Shown: in pieces, positions 35,151-49,300 of the stretch
How the letters are laid out: each line of letters starts with the position of its first letter
Position numbering within the stretch: position 1 is the stretch's first letter
NCBI GenBank assembly: GCA_026120185.1
Contig: JANUWF010002053.1
Span: forward strand, 62,001 to 126,000
Source of the DNA: Voacanga thouarsii
Taxonomy: Eukaryota > Streptophyta > Magnoliopsida > Gentianales > Apocynaceae
Direction: 5' to 3'
Length of the DNA stretch: 64,000 bases
Translations under genes and position numbers: made by a program
The notes under the pieces: model-generated
Seen by the model: only the letters and a program-made list of their open reading frames with translations
What the model was told of the DNA's origin: nothing
The model's database searches: none

Positions 35151-35954
35151 TGATACGAATCGCGAAAGGCTCATTTTTACAAAAATCTCATAGCTCAAGA
35201 GGTCAAGAAATCAAGAACACATATAACACTCAAAATTGTGATTTTATAGTAAAAATTTGAAATTCAAACAATACTTGACTCAACAGACTAGAACCCTAGG
35301 AATGCAAGTAATCTAGAATCCATAAATATAATGAAATAAGTCCACTAAATCAACACCCAAATACCCCCAACCTAACAAGGGATCAAGAATAAGTGGGATA
35401 TGGAGATTTAAGCACATAATTGGCTCCTAGAGAAAACCTTAGAAGAGTAAGCTTCTAAGACCTAAATTAGAGAACTAATTGAATTATCCTAAGTAGATTA
35501 GAGAATTGATTCTTATGAGAAGAAAGCCCTAAGAGAAGTCTTGATTTTTTTGGAAAGAACCCTAAAGTAATCATCTCATAAACTCCTTCAAAGAGTCACT
35601 TGAATTTAAAAATATCATCAAAATTATCTTTAGAAGTGTTATAATAGGGGTATATATAGAAACCGTAACCTAAACTACTTTAGGGTTGAAAACCCTAGTT
35701 AAAATAAGGTTCAAAATAAATTTATGGGCCTTAAGAGTCAATATAAGTTGCAGGAATTTGCAAAGAAACTGAAATAAATAAATTTTAAAAAAAAGAAAAC
35801 AGGGCATTGCTGCCTTGATATTGAGCAACGCCACTTAGGCCGGATGTCTGGTCTTCGCATTTTAATAGATTGACACTAAGTCTTAACTGTTTTCTAGTTA
35901 GAGGGCAAGAAGTTGTTATAAAATATTAGGGCTCTCTTATATTTTTGCCCATCA
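35151..35954 (-). repeat. Probable solo LTR, minus strand
   Basis: On the minus strand this 804-base segment starts TGATGGGCAAAAATATAAG and ends CGCGATTCGTATCA, with inverted TGAT...ATCA ends. A TATA box (TTCTATATATACCCC) lies mid-segment at about plus-strand 35648-35662. There is no coding sequence and no adjacent primer site or polypurine tract. The flanking pentamers (CCTTT and ATAGT) do not match, so a clean solo LTR by simple recombination is not proven. Confidence 0.5.
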
Positions 35955-36700
35955 ATAGTGAGAAGGAAGAAAGGAAATTATAGAAACGAAAAAAAAAAAC
36001 TAGAGGAAAAGAAGGAAAAGGAAGAAAACGTATAAATGGGACAACACAAAATAGGCTAAAATGCCACTAAAAATAGTCATTTGACATGCACATTATCTAT
36101 TTCTGTTATGTTTGAACCAAAAATAGACTAAGAGGCAAATTGGACAATTTAATTAGATTGAGGATAAACTTTAATCATTTTTCTAGTTTGAGGGAAACAC
36201 GTGAACAAAATAAAAGCTGAAGGCTTCCAATTTTTTTTACCTCATTCAATGAATTGGAAGTCATTGGATGTTAAATAAGAAAATTGCAGTGAGGATATTT
36301 TTTACCTGTCTGGTATATAATTGTCTATTATTCCTTTTGAAAAATTCCCCCAAAAAAATATATACATCCGCTGACACGGACGCGTGCATTTGATCAAAAT
36401 TACGGTTATCCACACAAGCATGAAGCGTCCTCCATTCCAGCACCAAAAATATAGTATAAGCTAAGCGCTCAGTCTTGAATTGAATCCATCACATTTAGCT
36501 CGTGAGATCGCTTATTGGGATCTATGCTTTTTCCTTTTTTATATGTGCACTCAATCTTTGCAATAATTGCTGGTACTATTGAAGCATAACCCAAAAAGAG
36601 GTGGAAAAAGGGAAAAAAATTTCCTCGCTTCTCAAGAGGGTATCTGGAATCTGAGTTCTGAAGGATCAGTGACTGTAGTTTGTGTTGTTTGCACTGTAGA
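35955..36700 (+). promoter_or_regulatory. Upstream region and probable 5' leader of PWD
   Basis: No gene was recognised here. A purine-rich block (about 35958-36030) borders the solo LTR. The DNA immediately before the PWD start codon is less AT-rich and probably contains its promoter and leader. TATA-like text such as AAAATATAGTATAAG occurs near 36446, but the transcription start cannot be located from sequence alone. Confidence 0.4.
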
Positions 36701-39700
36701 ATGGATTCTTTGCTCTCTTTACACTGCAATTCGGTTCCCATTTCGACTTATTCTTCTTCTGGTAAAAGGGAATTCAAATTTCTTGAAAAGCAATACAGAA
36801 TACAGAAGGGAAAGAGTTTGGAATTGTTGAGTTCGTTCAGACCATCTTTCAGCATGTTACTGCCGGATAACAATTTGAGGTTCTGTGTGAATCGAGGCAG
36901 TTCTGCTGCTAGAACTATCTGTGGGGTTTCTTCAGTCGAAACTAGAAGGTAATTATTCAACTTGTTCTTCTATAATTGGGTGTTAAAGATATCAGACAAG
37001 TTTGTGGAGAATGAATTGTTAATGTTTTCGATAGTTTATGTCTATCTCTAGTTGCAGGACGGAGATGATAGGGGCTTTTTATTGTTTTCGAGCGCGTAAT
37101 ACACCTTTTCATCCTCTTGCATATATTTAAGGATATGGAAAGACACCAGTTTAGTACTTGATTGTGTTCAACTTCACTATTGTGACATAAATTTATTATG
37201 CCATTTCAACCTGACCATAGTAACAAGTTTTTCACAAGGTAATAGAGATGGCAATCTCTTGGAACAGCCGGGAGTACATATATATATAACATGAACCTGA
37301 TGGAAGTCATGCTTCAAGGATAGTATAGTCACTTTATAATATTCAAAATCTCTTATTCTTGTATTGTTGGGGGAAGGGGTGTTCTGTGCCGTTCTTGGTG
37401 TCTTGTGTGCACTAATACTCGCAGCTTTCAATTTTGATAGAGTTGTGCTTAGGAATAAAAAGATCTTGAAAACTTCCAATGCAAAAGTGATGTTCTAGAT
37501 TGCATTGTTAATCTAAATTATGGGGCCCAGGGATAGAAGAAGCAAAAGGTTCTGGAATTTGTTCCTATTTTGTTTTTGTCAAATTGCTATTCACACAATT
37601 CAGGCACATGAAATGCTGTGCATATCCTTACAAATGGTCTCGTTCTATGCAACTGAAGTGTAAATTGCCAGACAGCCAAAAATTTACAAATCATGAACAG
37701 AATGTCATGCATGAATTTTCCTCACAAAGTTATATTTGACATGTCAGGATGTTTTCCGCAATAAGTGTTACAGCTGAGTTCAAGCCTTACTCGAGCTAAG
37801 TTTAGTTTAAAACTGTGATCTATAAATTCAATATAAACAAGTAGCATATGCTGTACCTCAACTACTTCGTACTTTATGCGAGTTAAGAATTGCATACTCC
37901 AATTAAAGTTTACTTATACTGGTATACATAATAGAGGATGGAATTGAGTTCAAATCATTCTTTTTCCCCCCATACTGACTTTCTATATGTTAAACTTTTT
38001 GACCTGTAAAATATCTTAATGTTTTGCTTGCTATATGAAAGAACCTACTAGCCTACTCATCGAAACCAGATTCATCAATCTACTTGTGCCTTTCGTGAAT
38101 TATGTGAAAACCCTTATAATGTAATTGATCATCTGAATTCTCAAGAAAATGATATTCAGATTCAGGATGACTTTTCGTTTCACTCTTTAACATATTGGAT
38201 ATGAAATTTTAGAGGTAATTTGATTAATAAGGGATCCTTGCAGAAAATCAACAATTCTACTAGTGGCGTACAATAGTGAGAGCAAGAGAAATAATCATAA
38301 ACAGATGAAATGACAAGGAACAGTTTAATTGATAAGATGACAATTAAATTCATTATTTCACTTTTGTTAGGTTGTGAAGCCAAGGTTCTTTGTGTTTTGT
38401 TGGTTGTACCATTTTTGTTTCTTTTGTTAGCACAATGAGACCTTGAGCAAATTTGAAGCAACTTTTAAGATGTAGCATGGTTGTTTTTTCTGCTTTTAGT
38501 GAAGTCATTTGTTATATAAAATTCCATGGAAACATTTGGAGCAGAAATGACTTGCAATTGGCTTTTGGGACAGTGAAGAAGAGAAGAAAGAAACAAAATC
38601 TAGTCGAGACCGTAATAAAGTGTGGTTAACTATTCGCCTTGATCACCAAGTTGAATTTGGGGAGCATGTCACAATTTTGGGATCAGCAGAAGAACTAGGA
38701 TCATGGAAGAAGAATGTAATGATGAATTGGACTGAAAATGGATGGCTTTGTGAATTGGAATTGAGAGGGGATGAATCTGTTGAGTGTAAATTTGTGATTG
38801 TTGGAAAAGATAAGAATCTTTTGTGGGAGAGTGGAGATAATCGGGTCTTGGCACTGCCAGGAAAAGGAAGTTTCGAAATTGTTTGCCACTGGAACATGAC
38901 AGGTGAGCCTATAAACTTGCTACCTCTGGAATCAGAGGAGATGGAGGAAGTAGGTGGTAATGGTTCTGCAGCTGTTGAAGACATTACTGCACCAGAGGTG
39001 GGGGCAAGTCCTTTTGTGGAACAATGGCAAGGGAAGGCTATATCTTTTGTTCGCTCAAAGGAGCAGCTAGACGTGGACAAGGAAAGGAAGTGGGACACAT
39101 CGGGTCTTCAAGGGCTTGCTCTAAAGTTAGTTGAAGGTGATATGAATGCTAGGAACTGGTGGAGGAAGGTAATTTGGTGATTAGCATTTTTTTCCTCATA
39201 GTTTTATCTGTATGGTTAGTCTAATTTATTAAAATCTTGCATTCAAAGTTGTAAAATTTCTGCTCCTTTTATACATGTTCCCTTGTTACATTTAAAGCAT
39301 TTCTTAAAATACTTCTACAGTTCTTAAGGTTCTGTATTTTCATTTCTTGGATCTCACCTGATGTGAAACTCACTAGATCTGAAATTTAAAGATGAGAAAA
39401 AAAGGAGAACAACACTTATGTCTATTTTGAAGTGGATAAATTTAACAGCTATACAATGTGATTTTTTTTTTTTCTCTTGGATGCTAGTGTTGCTTGTGCT
39501 TTCTGCTTTATAAATGTTGCCAATCATATGCTCTATACAGATGCCTACCATTTCAATTTTCAGATTGATTCAGTTTATTAATCCTAATATTTGAATCAAC
39601 AGTAATAAAAGTTGACAATCTCTTTATTTGGTCACTGAAGCGTGAGTTTCTATAGAAAAGTTGGCAACTTATATGGTGCCTACATTTGGTTTTTCACCAA

Positions 39701-40362
39701 AAGGTGTAGATAATGCTTTCACAATCTCAAGTTCTACTGTTGCAAATCAGTGATATTGGGTGACTTTGTAATTATTTGTGGACTGAAAGCTTCGACTAGT
39801 TATAAAACTTTAAACTTTCTAATTTCTTAATCCTTGATCCCCTACCTAGATGAAATCCACTGAACCACATGAAATTATATTGGGATGATGAATGTGACGC
39901 CACTGGCTGTCACTAATATGAACGTAATCCTGGCAAATGTGGCCGATATACCTTAAAGAATATAGATATATGCCATAACATATAAAGGACAATTGTTTTC
40001 AGACCTGAATACTATTGTTAGAAAGTGAACAAAACAATAGAAAGAAGTTGAAAGAACTTGTGCTTATTCAGGGAAAAATTCGGGGAAAATATACTTCTAA
40101 TATGGTACAAGTAGCAAGATTTGCATTGGGCAAAATCTGAAACTAGCTATAGTTTGCTCTCTCTTTATGTATTCATGTGAATGGTAACTTTTGTTTACAT
40201 CAGAAGCATTAAAGATGTCTAGAGTCTATGAAGTGGAGTACAGGGGGAAAAAAAAAAAAAACTATAATTTCCAATAGGTATCAAATTATAAGTAACAAAA
40301 ATCAAAAGCACTGAGGATGCCTAGAGTCTATAAAGTGGAGAATGAACCAATATATATATAGG

Positions 40363-40394
<32 letters not shown>

Positions 40395-43300
40395 ATTTCC
40401 TATAAGTATTAATTGTAAATAACAAAATGTCCAATTTAGAAACAATGGGTTTATTTGTGTGCTAAGCCAGGGAAAAGATAAGAGTGGCTTCAATTTTATA
40501 TTATAATTTCCAAGTAGTCAGCTAGATGATTAAATATTTTCAATTGTATTATTTGTGAATCAATTAAAGTTACTTCTTCGAAGTGATGGTGTTTATAGCC
40601 AAATAAAATTTGATTTTCTTGTAAAATTTGAAAGCTCATTTGTATCATTATGGTGGGTGGTTCTAAAGCTCTACTTTTCTTCCTATAGTCTGTCGATGTT
40701 AGTTTGTCTCTGAATGTAGTTAGATTGTTCTCTAACTTTAAAGCAAGTTCTAAATGACGTCCTGTATACTTCTATGACCATTAGAACACTCACGCTATGT
40801 TTGGTTGAAGTAAAAAAAGGAAGTATTTGGTGACGGGAAGTAAATCTGGAGGTAACTAAGGAAAAACTTATGTTTCGTTGTAGGTAAGTAAGGAGTAGAA
40901 GTATATTGGGAGGGGAAGCAGCTCCCAGTCCACATCAGCAAATCATCCCTTCCAATTTTGGAGGTGTTGAGATGTAAATGAAAGTTAAAAAACAAATTTG
41001 CCCTTTCATCTCCACTTTTCAATGGTTAAAATAATAAATGCTATAATAGATGTCATAGTAAATTTAATACAATGAGGAATCTTTCACTTACTTCCCTTCC
41101 ATCCCACAAACAAGATGAAAGTAAATGCAATTTACTTCCTCTCATGGTAGTGAATGTGCCACTTCTCCTCCCTCTTCCTCTTTGTGAACCAAATGATGGG
41201 TTACTTAGGTGTCCAGGGGGGTTGGTTTTGCTGTTTGAAGGCACCTGAGATGAATGAAATGCCTGAGAATGTATTTTAGGACAATTAGGGAGAATGTGGA
41301 TTAGGTTGAAGTGGCTTGACCTATCTACTAATTGCAATTTTATTTACTAACTAATTTAGGCAGATATCTGTATTCTCTTCTTAGTCGTCTCCTTTAGTTG
41401 GAGAACACTATGGATTATAAACTCCTAGGTTGATATAATTATGTTTCACTCAGGCAGTTATCAATCCTTAAAGCAAGCCAATCAACTAACTGGTCTCTAA
41501 ACATGTAATGTTCTCATCTTGTTTAAGCTATTTCCCTTATAGAATTATGTCCAACTACTCATCGCTTCTTTCTTTCATTTACTGGTAGGTATATTACTTG
41601 GATGAGATGCCAACTCTCGATGATCATGTTAAACCTTTTTAGTCTCTTGATAGCAGTGGTACAGACTTGCATTTTTCAATGAAAGACTTTCACTCTTTGC
41701 TTTCAAAAAGAAAAATTATTGCACACCTGATAAATTAGGTAAATCTTTTTTTCTGGAGTTGAGCAAAGAGGATCTTTTACACGCTTTGTTGGTCAAAATG
41801 AGCAAGAAATTTTTATTTAAATTCTTTCTCTAAAGAAAATACTTTTAAAAACATAGGAAAACGGTGACTGTGTGATGCTTCCCGAGTACTTCTTGGAATA
41901 GGTTAAGGTACTTTGATAGACTTGGACAAGAGAGTGGAGGTTGTTATGCTGTTTTATTTTTGCTTTCCATTCTTTTGTTTACCTCTTAGGACATTTGTCG
42001 CGCAAAGGAAAATCTTTTGATTGTTTTCCTTGGTATATTTACATGAGGAGTGAGCAGGATTTGTAAGCATGGAGTGGAATTTACTGATTTATTCTCAGTG
42101 ACTACTAACCTATACGAAAAATTTTCCTCCTTTTGGGTTTTCTTCAGATAATTACGTAGCAGAAACTTAGCAATATTCGTGTCATTAGAATGAGTCAACC
42201 TAATGTTTTTACTTCTAACAAACTCTTGAAACTCTTTTTGGTTAAAGTTTTTCCCATTGCTATTATCCCATTCTTAATGAAGTTGGAGCCCTGGATTATG
42301 CTTTGTCTAGTAGTTTACTGCATTCCATACTTGTGTTTGTTATTTGGATTATTGGTGCTAGAATAGGTCGGATCTTCAAGGCTGTGATACAGCTGTTTCC
42401 AATTTCTTGTTCTTGCATATCTGGCCAACTGTTCTCTTTGAAAGCTTTCAAGGTTATCTTTGTTGTTGACTTTCTGGAGCATGCTGTTGGGAGAGTTGTG
42501 TGGATTACATACTTATTTGGCATGAAATACAGGATGACTTGATTTGGAAATAAAGGTTGTTCTGTGTGCAAGGTAGATGTTTGGATCTTGGTTGAGTTTC
42601 TGTTGCTTGTTTATACAGAAGTTCTAATTGTTGTTTACTTTTGCTCTATGCTAGTTTATTGTTGTGAAACTGGTTAGACATTTTTTTGTGCTTTGGATGT
42701 TTTTGTTGGCTTCTATGGTTTACCTTTGTCATTTTAAAGGACAGCCTTCCCATTTCTTAGTATGTTTAGGTTACAGCCAAGTTCTATAATTTTCTACAGG
42801 CTTTTGAACCTTGCTTTCTAGTCTTCTCATATTTGAGATTGTAAGATGCCATTTACTATGCTTTGGGTTCGGGGGGGGGGGGGCGGGAAGTTGCTTTGGG
42901 CTAAAAGTCATCAATTACATTTCTTGATATTCATAGCTTGAAATTGTCCGGGAACTAGTAGTTGGAAATGTGGAGAGTGGACACCGCTTGGAGGCTCTTG
43001 CATATTCAGCTATTTATCTGAAGGTATTCTCCTCTTTCTGCTTTCCGCTAATTAATTGGTTCAACTTTCTAGCTTCACATTTCTTGCCCTTGCATACAGT
43101 GGATAAACATAGGGCAAATCGCCTGCTTTGAAGATGGGGGTCATCATAGGCCAAACAGGCATGCTGAGATTTCCAGGCTTATATTTCGTGACCTAGAAAG
43201 GATTTCCTACAGGAAAGACACATCCTCTCAGGTAACTAATGGCTTTTTTACTTTTTATTTGAGGTTTCTCTCAAGTAATGGTAGTTTTTAGTCTACACTA

Positions 43301-46300
43301 CCCAATGCTCTTTGTTATAACTTGTTGTAGACGGATTTAAGAAATGTTCAGATACTAAGATTTTCAGTCTCCACCTTCCTAGCGGCTCAAAATATATTTC
43401 TTTATTTATTTTGGGTGCATTCTGGCAAATTCTGATTGTTCTTTTGCTGACAAGTGCATTGGACGTTTAATGAGGTAGAGTTTAGCTTTTTATACCATCT
43501 TCACCGAATCTTCACTTTTCCCTTTTCTACTGCTGTTTATGTTCATTGCAATCTCAGATATATGATCCATGTATTATATACCCTTTATTTGCAATCAGTT
43601 GAAGCAACTGCTATTGAGAACACTTGTTTACTTCAGAAGTGCTGTGTACTTTTGAAATGGTATGCAAAAAGTCAGTCTTTCCAAATTAACAATTTGCTTA
43701 GAAAAGTTTTAAAGGAACTGGTTGAACCTTTTCTGGGAGAATGACTGGACTTGCTATAGGTATTTCTCAGGGCTGGCATCCCAAATAGGAGAAACTATTA
43801 CTTTTATATACCCCTCAATTATACGAGGTCAATACCCATGTTTACGGTATTTCTTCTCACCAGTTATGTTGAGCTGCTAAAAGATATACATAGAGTCTGA
43901 CGTGACATGAGTCGTGTTTATTTCTAGGTAGGAAGGGAAATTGCCTCTCTATGTTGGGCATTTGAAAAGAATTGATTGAATAGCGAGTGCCCTTCGCTTT
44001 TGTCTTTTTCTCTTTACTTTTTAGAGAGTCATTCCCTGTTTACTGGCGATCTGCTTTTCTATTTTATTTTTAATCTCACAAATTTCTGCTTTTTATCTTG
44101 TGCAGGAAGTTCTTGTTATACGCAAGATTCATCCATGCTTGCCATCTTTCAAGGCAGAATTCACCGCATCTGTTCCTTTGACACGAATTAGGGATATTGC
44201 TCATAGAAATGATATTCCTCATGACCTCAAGGTACGGCTGAAACTATGCTTCTTACATATTTTGCCCTGTCATAAGTTAAACTTCTTTTAAACCTATAAC
44301 CAGCAACAAATCAAGCATACCATACAAAACAAGCTTCACCGAAATGCTGGCCCTGAAGATCTAATTGCCACAAAAGCAATGCTTGAAAAGATTACAATGA
44401 ATCCTGGAGAATATAGTGAAGCATTTATTGACCAATTCAAGATATTTTATGGTGAGCTCAAAGATTTCTTCAATGCTGGAAGGTATAGTGAGCAAAATTT
44501 CCTGTGGCTCCAAATATTTATTACTTTTCATGGCTTCTTGGTGTTTAATTATTTCTTTTTCTGATTTCCTCTCTCAAATCTTGTTGAGTAAATAAATCCA
44601 TGGCACAACCTGCTGTGGCTTGTTCCTGTGTTTTGCAAGATAGCATGATAAAGGTATCTGCTATAATTGTTAAAAAACTTTTAGTAAGGTGTCTCAATCA
44701 GTATTACCTTTTCAGTCCTTTTCCACTGTTGTGCAAAATCTTTTCACTGCTTTGGCAAGGTTGGTCAGCTACAAGCTAAATATTAATGCAAAGAATGCAA
44801 CTTAATGCAGAATCCATGCTGCATTTTTTATTTGCTTATGTGGTTGGTACTCAGAAGATTGTACAGCGATTTGGTGGGTTTTAGTTTCAAAAGGAAATGA
44901 TCTATGTTTTCTTTCCTCTTCCCATGCTTCACTGGAATGTGGGATATCTAGAGGCAATATGGGCAACAGAGTCTATGATATGCATATATACCTAGCCATT
45001 CTTAGAATGTAGAATGCACAATCCTTGTAACTCAATAGATAACTATTTTCAATTCTAGAGCAATATTTATTTCCATTTTTGCACCTTTTTTAGGCACTGT
45101 TGAACTAGCATAAGTTTTAAGTGCTTTTCAAGATCTGCAAGTACTTTACTATGATTATCTGAGTCTGTCTCTTTTTCTTGGAGTACGGCAGTCTTAACAA
45201 CTCTTGAGCATATGTAGTTACATTTTAATTCTCCTAAGGGGATATTCAGTTGGCTTTGGTAACAAGTACTTCCTTTTCTACAATACATTGAAGATCTTTT
45301 TCTTATACAAAATTTGCTCATAAAACTGTAAAAAAGAGCTGAAGAAAATAAACTGTGGGAGAAGAAGAATGTTTCGGAATGCTGGAGAGCAATTTCTCTC
45401 AACCCTTGTATATCTAATTATAGTACCCAGTATTCCTTATTTACAATGAATTTTATTAATTATATGGGAATCTTTCTAGTTACTAAATCCTATTAATTAA
45501 GTTCTATGATCAATCTCTGATTGAACAATCATATTATCGATCAAGCAAACAGCAATTGAGTCCTTCACTCTATAGAAAATTAGATGCCAAAGGTGACGGG
45601 ACTTGGCCTAGTATCTGGGAAAAGGATCTGGAAAAGGAAAGAAAACAAAAAGCCAAAGTAGAAAAGAAAAACAGCATTATAATATATTAATAAAGAACAA
45701 ACAACCTGAAAGAAATAAATCGTGGCATTGAAATCCTGTCATAGCATGTAATTCTAATTATATGTGAGTGGCATGCCAAACAAGTCGATGTGTTGCTCAA
45801 ATGCAAAAAGAAATTGAAAATCACTGGAAAGAAGCCAAATGCTGCTGAAAAAGGAATTTTAGAAATTAGTGCCGTTCCAGTACCAGTTGGCGCACTTGTA
45901 AAAGGTAATAGAAGATGAAGAACAAACAACAAATAATATTTCCTTAGGCTAAGTTCTAATTAGCTGTTGTCAACCTTGTTGGAAGGGAAAAAGTTGCAAA
46001 ATTTTTGTTCAGTAGGGTATTTGAAGTATTCTTCAGGTGGAATGAATCCATTACTATGTTGACTCATGTTTGCACTTAAGCCAATGTTTATGGATCTAGC
46101 AGTGAATTGTATGTCAATGTTTCAGTCTTGAAGAACAGCTGGATTCAATCAAAGAATCACTGGATGAAAAATGTTTGCCTATTCTTTCGGAGTTTCTGGA
46201 GTCAAAGAAGGTACTTTTCTGTGGTCTAAATTTTCATCCAATCTTTTGTCCTTTTCTTGTAAAGTAATGATGCATGGCTTTTGCATGGTGTGATGTTTTT

Positions 46301-49300
46301 CCAAGGATAAGATAGCAGGTTTCTATATGCAATCAGTTTTTTGAAGATCCTCTTCTTGAAAACAGGACAATTCATTCTAATGGGTTGAAGGTGAAGAATG
46401 ACATGGAAAACATATAACACAAGAAAGGACTAAGGAAATAACATATTTTCTCTGTATCGGAAAAGCATTCACATATCAGATTTTCTTTTTCCTTTTAGTT
46501 TTCTATGCAGGAAAAGAGAAGAATTCATGAGGGGTGTTGGGGAGAGGGTGAGTGAGATCACTACATTGTTACTAGTTCCTCTTTAGCTAATGTCTTGAAC
46601 TTATAATTCAAGAACAACGACTGAGCCCCTTAACATTGAGGATAACTAAAAGACTTATGATCTCAACCACAAAATTACCTGTATAACCCAGGCCTTTTTA
46701 GTGCTTGACAATTCAAGACCTGTTGGCAGACACTTTTAACCTTTATCCCATGCCCAGTTAATCCTGTAATTGACCACAAGTACTACCAAAGATGCATACT
46801 GGTGGTTTAGATCTCCCTACGGGATCTCGTCTTTTACCAAAGAATATGCATAATGATTGGACTCTCTTTGGAACGAAGAAAAAGGAGTATAGTTGGAGGG
46901 AGAGACAAGGAAAAGAAATGAGAGGTGTGAGCCAGAGTACGTAAATTTATATTTTTTGGATAGCTATAGAAGGTAAAGAACGAAAAGGGAGTGATAGGAA
47001 TGATGTTTACGTTTTTTTTTCCCATGCTTATTAAGTGAGCATTACGATTAGTAGGTGATATTTATACAAGGCCATTCTAGACGCTAAACAATAGTTTTGG
47101 TCTCCTTCCCCTATGTTTTGTTCACTTTTTGAAATAAACCTTTCATATGAATCCAAATACTTTCCTTTCCCTTCACAAAATCAATTCAAATACACAGAAA
47201 ACCAATTCTCTATCTCCTTTCCTTTTATTTTCTTCCAATTCTTTTTCAATCTGAACATAGTTTTAATGTATTTGGGCCTTCCCTCTTCCTTCTTAGGTTC
47301 TTTTGCTTTTGATTGATGCTGTTCTTTCTTCTTTAAGTTGACACTGGACTGATCTGAGACTGGTTTAGGACCTATAATTTGGTTTTGCTGTTTGAACCTT
47401 AAATGTGTCTGTTTAGCCACGAGATGATAGAGTTTTGATATTCAGAAGATAAACATTTAATATTTGAAGAGGCAAAAACTGATAACAATGACTTTGTTCA
47501 AACTGGATGCTGAAAGCAGAAAAATATATGCTTCTGGCTGACCATTTGGAAAGCCATTACAAAGGGTTGGAATGCATCCATGACTTTGTTCAATTTTAAG
47601 TTGGCAGTAGAAGGGACTGGAAATTTGGGAAATTTGGGATAATAATTGGTTGAAGGTCAAGAAGATAGAGAAGCTATTGTCAACTCTGAACCAGAAGGAA
47701 AAACTATAAACAAAATCAGTTGTTTTTATTTGTAGTCTTGTTCACGTGTTTGTTTCTCTACATTGAGATCCCCTAGTTATATGGGAAAATGGAAATGAGA
47801 TCTGGCCTTTAACTGCTTTATAAATGTGAACAACAAATGAAAAGCTCCCAAAAATGTAAAAATTTTGGACCATTCCTAATCTCATAGACATTAATTACAT
47901 GGTGGTTTGGAAGACATTAGTTATGTCACGTCTTGAATGTATATTCTCGATTATCATGCATGTTTCACTCTTTCAGGTGGCACAAGTGGTTCAATCATCA
48001 TCTAACTAGTCCATGGAATATGATTGTGGTTTGGATAAATCAACTCCTAGAGTATTGATGTGTTTGTTTGTTTAATGTGATTTTCATTTTGAGCATCATT
48101 CTTTTATATTTCATCTTTATGTTGAGTCAAAATCCCACGGACCTAGGATTGTAGGAAGTTTAATTGTTACCCAAAAAAAAAAAAAAAAAAGACAACTAAA
48201 AATAGAGGATGTATTAGAAATAGAACTATATTTTTGGAAGCATAACCTACTTCTTGTGCTTTCCTACCATAAAAACACTGCAGGTCTGACTTCTGCAATG
48301 AATCTAGAGTTTGCATTAATTTCTTTGCTTTTAGGGCTTGGATAATGCAAATGAAACAAGTAATGTTGCAGACACTCAAGTGATGGAACTGTTGTTCAAA
48401 ACAATGCAATCTCTGACTGCTATTCGCGAAGTGATAATAAAGGGTCTTGAAAGCGGTCTTCGGAATGATGCTTCTGATGCTGCAATTGCAATGCGCCAAA
48501 AGGTAACATGCTTTATTTAAGTTACTCAGTTGTTACAAATCAACAGAATTCTCAGAAAGTATTCTCATGCAAGTGAAAATGTTTCTAGTGGCGTCTGTGT
48601 GAAATTGGGCTTGAAGACTATGCATTTGTTCTTTTAAGCAGGTAAGTTGAGTTAATACTGATTTAGACAATTTCTGAATTTGTGGAAACAACGGATGTGA
48701 AGATGATAATGTAAAATTAGCTTTTATTTACTCAGCATGCTTTTTTTTAATATTTTGTTTTATTGAAAACTATTTAGTTGATCAATCTGAAGCAAGAAAA
48801 AGTCTTAAATTTGAGGTTTGGAGAAAAAACTGTTCGCATCAAAAGGTTTTATGTAATGAATAAGATGTAATGAAAAGAACATAATGAGCCTTAGCATCAC
48901 CAGAAGTGGGAAAATAATGACATAAAGGGCCAAGAATAGCTGGAGCATAAGGTTTCAGTAATTCATCAGACTAGATTCCAGAGGTTGCTCTATTTGTAAT
49001 TAAAGCTGATCAATGAAATAGAGAAGTGTAGCAGAATTTTACCTGACTATCATCTCCTTTCAGAAATTTAAATTACAACTTCACAAGAAAGCTATATGAC
49101 TATGGTTTTCTATGTTAGAAAGTACAAATTGTTGGGCAACAAAGAGAAAAAAACTGAATTGATAACTGATAAGGACATTAAAGATGTATTCATGGTACAG
49201 TCAAGGAATACAATGAACTGAGTACGTATAAAGTTGGCTAATTAATTTCAATAGAGGAAAACCTTAGAGAAAGCCAATGGTACTTACAATCTGGAAGATG

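Noticed and set aside
38643..39098. A 151-residue minus-strand open frame over PWD exon 2
   Set aside because: It is a shadow of the coding exon; its residues show no known motif and the plus strand has a clear CBM20 domain.
42296..42571. Open frames on both strands inside PWD intron 2
   Set aside because: No motif, no start context and surrounded by intron; open by chance.
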